Shown here: positions 33,432-42,010 of the stretch, piece after piece | Layout of the letters: the number at the start of each line of letters is the position of its first letter | How positions within the stretch are numbered: position 1 is the stretch's first letter | From: Isoetes taiwanensis | Taxonomy: Eukaryota > Streptophyta > Lycopodiopsida > Isoetales > Isoetaceae | NCBI GenBank assembly: GCA_021234155.1 | Contig: JAJEKV010000032.1 | Coordinates: forward strand, 4,469,835 to 4,533,834 | DNA length: 64,000 nt | Direction: 5' to 3' | Notes under the pieces: generated by a model | The model's input: only the letters and a program-made list of their open reading frames with translations | Database searches by the model: none | What the model was told of the DNA's origin: nothing | Program-made: the position numbers and the translations under genes

Positions 33432-34400
33432 TTTTTTTTTTTTTTTTTTGGGGAGACATGTTCATCCATTCCTTCTTAATGCTCATGTCAATCCGTTCCA
33501 ATTTAAATCTCGTAACCAGCACAAATAAAATCCTTGAAAAGAAATAAGTATTAATTAGAAATCTCGTTCGTCCATTCTACATTATATTGATATTGCTTAA
33601 TGATCCCTTTAGGGTAGGTAATTTCATAATTAAATATGAAATTATTCCTCCCCTTCCAAATTCGCCAAAGAAGAATGTATACCTTCCAATATGTAGGATT
33701 GCTAGGTAAAAAGAAATCAATTCCTACTTAGATTAGATAGATTATACCAAAAAGAATTTGAGGCCAAGTCCAAAATCCACCCAGACCATAAATAAGTTCT
33801 ATATGAGTAGCCTCATCTTTAGCAGCACAAGGCATGTAACACAAATGTCAGAATCAGTTAATGAGCCTAAATCTCTTTTCGTTAGTAGCGAGAGCCCTCT
33901 GCCATAACTGCCACATAAAGGACTTTATTTCGGGGTGAATGGGGCTCTTCCACAAAAGAAGTTGTAGCATTTCCAAACCTTGAATTTTCCCGATCATCTG
34001 AGGTTTGTGAATGGAACTTCTGACCATTTATGCTACAATCAGGAATGAATCGGGGCCAAAGGGTATCCTTGCCTGCCTCTAGAGCAGGCCTTGGTGTTGA
34101 AACCATATTTCTTTTTTATAATCCAATTTTTCTCATAGCCTCATACAAGATAGGCCATTTAATGATATCATATGCTCCTTTGTAGTCCAGCTTCCGCAAT
34201 GAGCATTCTCATTTTGATCATCTATCCCAGTGGAGGCCTTCATAATCTCCCACAAAATTATCAAGAGTGCTTCTATTCGTTAAGAAACCGAATTGGGTTG
34301 GATCAATAGGCCTATTTAAACCACTTTAACCCTGTCAACTATTATTTTTTCAATCAGCCTGTAAGTTGTATTTGTTAAGGATATTGGCCTCCATTCACCA
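33432..34400 (-). pseudogene. Plant-LINE fragment: RT start, internal deletion, zf-RVT, poly(A)
   Basis: On the minus strand 34380-34100 gives WRPISLTNTTYRLIEKIIV, DPTQFGF with TNRSTLDN, and LDYKGAYDIIKWPILYEAMR (RT motifs 1 to A, in plant-LINE style). The text then jumps directly to a zf-RVT region (34106-33600) with FMWQLWQRALATNEKR, ICVTC and LIYGLGGFWTWPQ. RT motifs B and C are missing, so the copy has an internal deletion of more than 1 kb. It ends in an A-run (plus-strand T-run 33432-33449). Confidence 0.65.
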
Positions 34401-34689
34401 AATTGAGTATCGTTTAGCTGCAAGTACGGGCTTTCTTCTTTGTTCTTGTGTTGCTTTTATTCAAATATTTTCTTTGGGGCAGCAAAAGATGACAGAAGAC
34501 ATGTTATTATACATATCTTCATTTTTTTATATTGAAGGATATCATTCTATTCATCATCACATCATGAGTACATTCTACATCATTTTATTCTACATATATC
34601 ACATGGAAGCCAATCCACTACCTAGGCGCGATATGCTAGGAGCGGCTTTGCATGTGATTATCTAGTACATATGGCAGGTTTACGGTCTA

Positions 34690-34830
34690 CCATAGGACCA
34701 GTTGATCGTACCTGAACCCCGACCTCAGGGCAATGGATTTTTAAAGTCGCCATTACTAGACTGATATTGGCCAGATTTGAACCCGTGACCTCGGGTGTGG
34801 CCATTAGACCATGCCTCGAAGGGCTATGGT
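34690..34830 (-). mobile_element. tRNA-derived SINE-like element
   Basis: The minus strand carries an A-box-like TGGTCTAATGGC (34800-34811) and a B-box-like GGTTCAAATCT (34773-34783) in the order of an RNA polymerase III promoter. They are joined by CACACCCGAGGTCACG, a common stretch in plant tRNA-related SINEs. The boxes are only 16 bases apart, shorter than in a real tRNA, and no acceptor stem can be drawn. The part downstream of the B box is unique in the window. Confidence 0.5.
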
Positions 34831-35309
34831 CATATTAAACTATTCTGAAAAGTTTGTACATTGGCTTTCTAAGCTAGCCTAGACCTGCCCTCTCTCCTTT
34901 TCAAATGTCTAAGTCTCTGATAGCTAATACTATAGGCGATTAAGTTTTCAAGTCTAGTTCCATCTAGTATAAAAATAGGGTATTTTATCACATAGAAAAG
35001 GTGGAGCATTTATGGCCATTTATGCTCAGCACAACGCGATTTGAAGACCTTGGATTATTCTGGTTGTTTTCAGCCATGTTCTTATCGGCAGCATATATAG
35101 CGTTCCAGATTACTTGGTTGTTGTATGGTGGTGAGCATCAACTGGTTATATATTCGTTTTTAGTTGCGACAAACATCTTGAACACTTGTCATTTGGTGAG
35201 CTATCAATCAGTTTGCAGTTTGTTGTATATTTTGTTTGGTTGGATTAGTACTCCTTTAGTGTATATGCAATGCCAAATATGGTTTGCAATTTCTTATTGT
35301 AACTTGGAT

Positions 35310-35480
35310 TTCACTTATATAATCAAGAAGCAAGGAAAAGCTTCAAGTTTGTGCATCTGAGTGGTCTTGCTCCTAATGCTGCAACATATGTTGGTGGCTT
35401 GAAAATCTGTAAAAGCATCGCATAAGCGCACTTGACAAAGCTCAAGAGATACATTCTGAGAGTGCAGAGAAGGGAGTTGT
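35310..35480 (+). pseudogene. PPR repeat fragment (PLS type)
   Basis: PPR proteins bind organelle RNAs; land plants have hundreds. The plus strand reads GLAPNAATYVGGLKICKSI, then after a one-base shift SALDKAQEIHSESAEKGVVG, the typical L-type repeat (GLxPNxxTYVxxLKAC) followed by ALDKGxEIH. Both pieces are adjacent and in the right order. No further repeat, E or DYW domain is convincing downstream. It is a decayed fragment. Confidence 0.55.
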
Positions 35481-36559
35481 GGGGAAGCATAGGTGCACAT
35501 AGTAGAGCTGAAGAGTTAACACAGAGGGATAACTAGAGATGGGACTGCACAAAACCATGGATTAATAAGTTGCTTAAAATAGGAAGACATGTTTCATGGT
35601 GTGAAAGAAGTGGATATGTCCCTGGCCAAAGGAGCATAGAGGATCATGTTTGTGCACATGAACTGCAAATTAGGTAGATTGCATAAAGCATGCATCCCAA
35701 GTCACGACATAGCATTGTGGACTGTAATGATTGGGCAGTTTGTTGTATTTTTGTTTTGGTTTTAGTGAGATACTTGGATGGGTCATTCATTATCTTTTTG
35801 TATTTTTATTTTGGTTTTAGTGAAGTGCTCGGATGGGACATTAATTTTTATGTGTTTTGAGAAAGTTATTGCTTAAGATGTACAAGATCAGAGATAAGAG
35901 AGCCATTTGACAACACCAAAGAATGTATAGAGGTGGCGAGTTTCCTTTTTCTTGCAACAATAAAAAAGAACCAGATACATCTATCTTCATCCTTGAACCA
36001 TTGCAGCGCTGCCTTCACCTTGGCTTCGGTAATTTTTATAGTTTTCCATAGCCTTGATCTGAGATAGTAACTCCTTTTCTCTCACTCCACTAATAGAATC
36101 ACGAGCGCGGAATAGTTTTAGATCTTGGTACAATGCAGTAAATAGCCCTCTAGCTTTAGCAGCTCTAACTCTCCCTCATTCGTTTGCAAAGGATTTCAAT
36201 GCAGACAATGTTGCGACAATCCCAGACATGCCTCTATGAGGTGAGAAGGCCCGAGACCAAACCCTTCCATTGGCTCGCCCTTGCCAATGGAAGGGCGGTC
36301 TGTTCCATCCTTCCATTGTTTTGTTTCTCATTTGGTGAGGGAGTCCTCTCTGCTCTACCTCCCCATTATTTTGCTAGATAACTGGAAAGGGAGAGCCTCC
36401 TGTCTGCTCCACCTTTCCATGCATATATTAGACTCGTGTGTGACATGAGAGGCATGTTAACTAGCCTTATTCTATGCAGCTCTTTTTCAGTCAACATTTT
36501 GCCATCCTCTTGGGCATTTTCATGATGCTCCTGAACACTTCCATGCCGCTCTTGCATCT
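35481..36559. other. No supported gene
   Basis: A repeat TTTTGGTTTTAGTGA occurs at about 35752 and 35809, and CTTCCATTG words recur at 36260-36320. The last 150 bases may be LTR sequence leading to the primer site at 36604. Nothing coding is recognised. Confidence 0.4.
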
Positions 36560-36810
36560 CCTCGATCTTTGATATGGTCTATGGGGTGCTAGTGCGTAAC
36601 ATTTGGTATCAGAGCCAAGGTTCAATTCCTCGTGGCAACATTGGTATGTTCCACATGCTTGAGGGCAAGCATCTCGAGGAAGGGGAGGAATTGATATGGT
36701 CTATGGGGTATGGGATAAAGCCTGAAAAGGTTGAGGCCCATTGGATAACGATTTCCTTGAAGGATCCACCCTTTTGGTGCATTGGTTATCACTACAGGTG
36801 CTAGTGCATA
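36560..36810 (+). mobile_element. LTR-retrotransposon leader with tRNA-iMet primer site
   Basis: TGGTATCAGAGCC at 36604-36616 is the classic primer-binding site complementary to the 3' end of initiator tRNA-Met in plant Copia and Gypsy elements. It follows GTGCTAGTGCGTAACATT, so the LTR would end in CA at about 36601. The words GATATGGTCTATGGGG and GTGCTAGTGC occur again at 36693 and 36797, separated there by about 90 extra bases, so the LTR end is duplicated and one copy has a deletion. No gag or pol is seen downstream on the plus strand. Confidence 0.5.
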
Positions 36811-37212
36811 AAATCTTCTGTAATTTGACCCATCAAAAGTAGGAGTATGCAAAATCTTCTGTGGGGATAGAGGTTTTAGTAGCAGATGGACTGGAAACAC
36901 AGAGGTATAAGTGGCATTGGCAGAAGGGACAACAGATGTAGGAGACACAAAGGAAGAAGGAACCATTGCAGGGCGATCTCTCTTAGCACGAAAATTTGCA
37001 AATTGAGCAAGTTGAGGAAACATATCAGCAAGTTGAGAACCATTGAGCAATTGCAAGGTATACTTAAAGATAGGACCACTTTTCGCAACCATAGATTCAA
37101 GAAGACAGCGACCAGAAGGAAGAGGGACACAAATTTTAGCTCCATCAGCAATAGAATGGGCCAAATGAGTACCGAGACCATTAGCAATACGGATAAGAAA
37201 CTCCGGCACCAA
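36622..37212 (-). CDS. Unrecognised open frame of 196 codons
   Basis: The minus-strand frame is open for 196 codons and includes FLIRIANGLGTHLAHSIADG, QLAQFANFRAKRDRPAMV and TPTFDGSNYRRF. I recognise no family. It lies directly behind the ORF1-like gene at 37278-38828 on the same strand and overlaps the LTR leader on the other strand. Length alone does not prove coding. It could be a remnant of a gag-like protein or a chance frame. Confidence 0.25.
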   Translation of the reverse strand: MVPEFLIRIANGLGTHLAHSIADGAKICVPLPSGRCLLESMVAKSGPIFKYTLQLLNGSQLADMFPQLAQFANFRAKRDRPAMVPSSFVSPTSVVPSANATYTSVFPVHLLLKPLSPQKILHTPTFDGSNYRRFYALAPVVITNAPKGWILQGNRYPMGLNLFRLYPIPHRPYQFLPFLEMLALKHVEHTNVATRN

Positions 37213-37277
37213 GAGATCAGGAGGATTGGGTGAAGAGCAGCTCTGGGAGCCCGAGTAGCAGATGTGGCAGTAGCACC

Positions 37278-38828
37278 CTAAGGGGTTTCAGCAGCTCTAT
37301 GCATTGCATCCCCAACATCATCATTGGGTGGCCTGAACACTCGCGCTTTGCCTTGGACTAGGGCCGTTCCGCCTCCAATGCGATTGATGGCCCGCACATG
37401 AGCTAACTCCATTCTACATTGTTTCTGTTGTCTAGGGGTGAGGTCATGATTGACATACATTGAGGTGCCCTTCAGTTTCACCCCTGGCATAGTATGGCAT
37501 CTCTTACCAGTGCATCGACAACTGTGAATTTGACAATGTGTAGGCAGTCTGGATGTCAAACACCATGGCGGCTAGCCCGAGCAATGTGTATGGGGGCATG
37601 AAATCTCATGCGTGACAGGACCATTGTGTGTAGCCGCTCCATGAGGTGCTCCCCTCCACTTCAGGGAGGCCTCGAACCACCACTATGTCTCCTACGACTC
37701 TGCTCTTGGTTGCTCACTGAGCCATGAGGCAATGTTCCTATCTTTGCACATGTTTTTGGTTGCTTGCTGGGGGCTGCTTATTGATTGCGCTAAGCCCCCG
37801 GTTGTCGGCGGAGAGGGGTGGCATTGGCATGAGCTGGAGCAGCCATTGCCGCTTGCTGAGTGGCCTTCCCTCCTGCAGTTCAGACCTAGGCTATTGTTGG
37901 AGCTTGTCTTGCCTTGCCAAATCATGTATGCAATGCCGTAGATGCTCATGGGCCTCTGCATGTAGGCCTTTGCCTTACTGAGTGATTGCGGTCCATAGCC
38001 CTCGTATCTCATGATCTTGCGTGTTTGTCCTATACTCCAATCCCTGAAGTTTGGAGGCCATCTCTGCTTAGCCAAGAAATGTTCCTACACATTGTTGAGC
38101 TTATCTTGAAGGGTCTTGAGGTGTTCGTATTGCGTCCCGCTGGCTGCCTGTAAGGTCTTTTGGACCGTGACTGCCCTCTCTTCTACCTCTGTGTGGAGTA
38201 GCGACAGATTTGTCTGGGTCTCTTGCTCGAACTGTTCCCTACTTCAAGCTATGGGATCCATTCTGGCAGATAGGCTTTCCAGGGTGGTATGGAGATCTGC
38301 AAGCCACACTCTGTCTTACTGCCTTTCAACATATGCTAGGCAAAGGTCGTCCTCAAGCTGTTGGATGCGGGTCTCCATGCTAGAAATGCACTGCTTTTCT
38401 GTGGTGAGTTGCTTTTTGAGCAGTCTGGGCGTGGAAGCCTGCACTTCTTCTGTCAAAGATGCAATCCGGGCTATGTTGCCCTCCACCATCGCTTGGATCT
38501 GCTTCTAGTGTTCCTCATGTGTCTAGTCCGTTGTAGCTGGTGAGGATGGATTCACACGGCTCGTTGCTATGTGAGTGTACCTGCCTTGTGTCTGACGGGC
38601 CATATTTGTTGCGCGTCATTTTGCTCTCGCCTCCCTTTTCAGGGTATACATATCGATCCCAGTGTCATCTTGTCTCCGAACAGGGATTGTGTCTATCTAC
38701 TCTCTCAGGAGAAGTCTCGATGCCATGTCCGCCCATGATGGGGAGAACTGTATGTCTTGCTCATTGTCGATGAGATAGGTCGAGGGGATGCAAGGCTCAT
38801 ATGGTTCCTCTATCACTAAGGTGGCCAT
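37278..38828 (-). pseudogene. LINE ORF1-like protein: coiled coil, RRM and CTD, stop-riddled
   Basis: From ATG at 38828 (MATLVIEEPYEPC) one frame runs about 380 codons without a shift but with at least nine stops, six of them TAG. It encodes a coiled coil (SLTEEVQASTPRLLKKQ, METRIQQLEDD, LADLHTTLESLSARM), then a basic segment ending near 37690. With three small frame changes an RRM follows (DIVVVRGLPEVEG, MVLSRMRFHAPIHIARA, IVKFTVVDALVRDAIL) and a C-terminal domain (LKGTSMYVNHDLTPRQQKQ, AINRIGGGTALVQGKARVF) to TAG near 37280. This is the architecture of L1 ORF1p. A second copy of the coiled-coil part lies at 17260-18115. No endonuclease or RT follows. Confidence 0.7.
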
Positions 38829-39534
38829 GGCAATAGGAACGGGGTTTTAAAGGGTGGCTAAAGGACTGTGGAAGGCTCAACTAGATTGAAAGATGGCTTT
38901 TAAACATATAAATGATGCCCGCCTTCAGCGGTTTTCACCGGGGGGGGATTGGGGAGGGTTCAATCTTGTGGGGGGGAAGTTCGATTATGGCTATCGTCAG
39001 AATTCTCTTGGGATGCGTGTGGATTGAAGAAAGGGGAAATGTCAAAAGGAAATGACAAATAAGGAACAAAGGCTTACAAACTTTTGCTAAATCTGGCTTC
39101 ATCAGTGCCAAATGGTGTCATGGCACTATTTGATGGCCGACAAGCCAAAACTTGGGACTGGCTTTGGGCCTTTACTGGATCCAAATGGCACTGTTGCGCT
39201 ATTTGATCAGGTAGACCTCGACTTGAGGAAGACTTTGAATAAACCTCAAATCAGACTCCAAAAACCAAAGAAGATGCTAAAGGAAAAGTGTTCATACACA
39301 CTATTACTGAAGCGCTAGAGGGCTTTCATGCGAAATTTGGCAAAGAAACAATGAAGGAGGCTGAGAAAAATCGACTAACCATTGCTTACTTATCTTGAGA
39401 TTTAAATTTCAACTAATTCTTTTGTATGATGTATATGATTGCTTGAACATGTATGTCTAGATATTTGAATGGAATAAAGTTATTTCTTTTTACAAGATCT
39501 TTATGTTCACAATTATTTAAACTATTACCTATTG
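38829..39534. other. No supported gene
   Basis: G-rich runs occur at 38940-38990. The plus strand has two related phrases, GCACTATTTGAT and GCGCTATTTGAT, 75 bases apart near 39122 and 39197. No gene is recognised. Confidence 0.4.
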
Positions 39535-39661
39535 GAAGGAGGGAGGGAGGAAGGAATTAATTTATTTTTAACGCCCACGGAACCCAATCGGGTTATGGGA
39601 CCGGAACAAACAAAGGGGCATAAGCCCCATCAGAGGGCGAGAGGGCAAAAAGCCCAAAAAA

Positions 39662-39687
39662 TGTAACGGGGTCTAAGCCCCGTTACA
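39662..39687 (-). other. 3'-UTR hairpin of the HAL1-like element
   Basis: Arms TGTAACGGGG and CCCCGTTACA are perfectly complementary around a 6-base loop. It lies about 70 bases upstream of the terminal stem-loop. Other members have an AAAACC...GGTTTT stem at about this place. Confidence 0.65.
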
Positions 39688-39869
39688 ACACACAGTACAG
39701 GGCATGAGCCCTACCAAATGATAGCAAACAAAAACAATAGAAATGAAACCAGAGCGAAACAAAAAAATACATGGCTATACAGTAACTGCCCATGAATCAG
39801 ATGGCCACTGATCTCGGATGATAGCTTGACCTGCCCTATAAACGCCCACTTCGGCCAGAAGCAGCCCTC

Positions 39870-40789
39870 GCACACCGACACAATTCTTCTTTTTTTCGCC
39901 TACGTGAGCTTCTTTGGGGTCAAGTCTTCCTGGACGGAGAAGGTGGTTCCTTTCAAATGGTTGCCATGTCGCAGGATGTGCAACCGGGAAAGAGCATCTT
40001 GAAAGCGTACCAAGAGGTGACGAGGACGGTCAGGCCGCACTGCTCCAACCCGCTGGGCCGAGACAATACCATGTGCTTGGACATGCATCACTCGGGTAAA
40101 AAATTGTACTGCCTCATCTGTAGCAAGAGAATCACTGGTCTCCTGAATACCTACTATACGGAAGCTCAAGGCTGGAATATGCTCTGCGGCCCCTGCTGAC
40201 GCAGAAGGCGAGACCTCTGCTTGTATAGTGTGCAATGAATCCTCAAGCAAAGTATGCGTGGATCCCTGTACTTTGTCATCATCTTTAGACATATCACTCA
40301 CATGGTCAGGCACAGGATGTGTGGATCCATGTGCTCTGCTATCATCCTCGTGCATATCATTCACCGCTTTCGATGGCGTGCATTGTCCGACACCGGCGAG
40401 CAAATACTATGATCTATCGGACTGTGGCCCACAGAGTGTAGCAACAACTGTAGAAGCTGCACCCAGCTTTGTAAGGGTAATTGAGCAAACATTGCGGATA
40501 AAGGAAAGGATGTGAGAGAAGCATCGGTATCAGTATCCGCCAAGATATCTGGATGCAGACAATTCATTTGAGTAGCAAGCCTTTCTAGGGCCGCATTTAA
40601 GGACGCATCAGGAACTGACTGTGAATCCGGCTGGGTCAGAATAGGACGCTGAGGCCCCAAAAAGGGGGCTGCCATAAGATACGGTTTAATTGAAGGGTCA
40701 TAGGGTTTGTCTGAGATATGCACTGGCAATTTGATCAGATTCTTGGCTTTGCGGGTCTCTCGTGCCATGGTTTTGATCCTGTGGGTCAT
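39870..40789 (-). pseudogene. ORF1 protein of the HAL1-like element
   Basis: The first frame (40789-40361) starts MTHRIKTMARETRKAKN and continues for about 140 codons. A frameshift near 40390 leads to the second frame (40403-39900). That frame carries two imperfect 20-residue repeats (DMHEDDSRAHGSTH, DMSKDDDKVQGSTH), an RRM (LSFRIVGIQETSDS, FTRVMHVQAHGIV, RHLLVRFQDALSRLHILR) and a CTD start (GNHLKGTTFSVQEDLTPKKL). A TAG follows, and the frame then continues with AKKRRIVSV and GQVKLSSEI, the counterpart of the CTD end in the 14.3 kb copy. The protein would bind RNA; the copy is broken by one shift and one stop. Confidence 0.65.
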
Positions 40790-40800
40790 GCTGAGTGGCT

Positions 40801-41249
40801 ATAACTATGTGGAGGAGAAGAAAATGAAGGGCAAGCAGGGAACTAGATTTGCAACCGGCTGGATACACTGAAACTAAGTAAATCAGAAATATGGAGGAGA
40901 AAGAACCTCTGATGATCTGTTCGGCCGATCTGACAGGGGACGGAGCTGCTCGGGACGGAACGAAATACAGTGACCTGATTTTTGCTTGTGAAGCTGTGGC
41001 TGAGTGCCGTATATGCTACGTTGCTGCCGGTGCTGCTACGGCTGGGCTGGGCTCATGCTTGGGGCTACCACCTGAGCGGGCTCACATGAGCAAGGGCTGG
41101 GCGCCGATGTGCTTAGGCGGTGAGCAGGGAAGGGAAAAATATATGTTTTGTTCAAGTCAAATGATGATATTTAACTTCAAGGCTTAGAAAGGAGCCCTTG
41201 TTCAAGTGGGGTTGGGGTAATTCGCTTGAAAGATTAGTAAGGGAAATGA
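40801..41249. other. No supported gene
   Basis: The segment is GC-richer around 41000-41110 (GGCTGGGCTCATGC, GCGCCGATGTGC). The short frame at 40891-41187 shows no known motif. Confidence 0.4.
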
Positions 41250-41753
41250 AAGGGAATATCATTCTTGTTCAAGTGAGGGACTACTTGAAGGATCAGAATG
41301 AAGATCTTCTTTGTTCAAGTACGGGACCTGCACTTGGAGGATGAAGAGAATATTTTTAAGAGGATAAACTTGAGAAGGAAAGGGTTGAGGCTTACAAAGC
41401 TTGTTATTACAATTTTTTGACAATTGAGGGCCAATTTTTTGAAGCAATGATGTATATGAGGCATGTGAAAAGACAAGAGCTTTGCCACGTAGTATCTGAT
41501 TGGAGAAGAGGCCAGGTAGTTCTTGTTCAGTAGTTGGTCTTAATTGTGTCATTATGGTCTAGAAATTTAGTCTTGCTCTCCTATAGTATCCTACAGAGAA
41601 GAAGTTGAGAGAGGGTCTAAGAGTACTAGGCTCAGAGTCTAGACAATTATTCATGGATTGGAAAGTGGTAGTAGCTCTGGACTCAACTGTATGTATATGA
41701 ATGTTTTATCTTTTGAATATAATACAGATCCTTACCTTCAAAAAAAAAAAAAG
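41250..41753 (+). repeat. Poly(A)-type retroelement 3' end, CCTTCA end
   Basis: AATACAGATCCTTACCTTCA and a run of 13 A close the segment (41740-41752). The ending agrees with 310-322, 32123 and 53087. No coding part is recognisable upstream. The left boundary is arbitrary. Confidence 0.45.
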
Positions 41754-41755
41754 GT

Positions 41756-42010
41756 TTGTTATTACTTCTAAGTTATGGATGATTGCGGACTATTGTTCAT
41801 GAGAAGGGAAAGATTGATATAGTGCAAGCACAAGGGAATGGTACACATTGAATGGGCTAGCAAATAATGACAAAACTACGTATAGTTTTATTCCTATGTG
41901 TGTATATAGTAATACAACAAAAATGCCAAGGGATAATATTTAGAGATAAACCCTCTAAAATCTATTGTAATAAGGGCAAAATATACCATGATTATTTGAC
42001 ATAATTCGTT
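41756..42010 (+). pseudogene. LINE endonuclease fragment (inverted homologue of 56930-57120)
   Basis: GATAATATTTAG-GATAAACCCTCTAAA-TCTATTGTAATAA and neighbouring words match the complement of 56930-57120 for about 160 bases. In the translation of both, IPMC, SNTTKMPRDN and KPSK-YCNK align. The 57 kb copy leads into a readable endonuclease (GHGGIACYY), so this is the part after that motif. The fragment is tiny and dead. Confidence 0.55.

Larger units (their letters stand above)
39535..40800 (-). mobile_element. ORF1-only LINE (HAL1-like), microsatellite tail
   Basis: On the minus strand an ORF1 (40789 to about 39820) is followed by a 3' region of about 280 bases with a perfect 10-bp hairpin (39662-39687), GGTCCCAT, the stem AACCC-GATT-GGGTT (39581-39594), CCGTGGGCGTTAAAAATAAA and a CTTCC/CTCCC tail (39535-39556). 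No endonuclease or RT lies between ORF1 and the 3' end. The end matches that of the complete LINE at 11.2 kb and of four truncated copies. Mammalian HAL1 elements have the same plan. The 5' boundary is uncertain because no target duplication could be read. Confidence 0.65.

Noticed and set aside
34690-34830. Functional tRNA gene
   Set aside because: A- and B-box-like words are present, but they are too close together and no acceptor or anticodon stem can be drawn; a SINE is the better reading.
35001-35360. 119-codon hydrophobic frame
   Set aside because: No family motif, and its 3' part overlaps the PPR fragment in another frame.
36622-37212. Possible host gene of 196 codons
   Set aside because: Kept only as a low-confidence frame. 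No motif is recognised, it overlaps LTR leader sequence, and a chance frame of this length is plausible in 64 kb.
38116-38508. 130-codon plus-strand frame
   Set aside because: It is antisense to the ORF1-like coiled coil on the minus strand.
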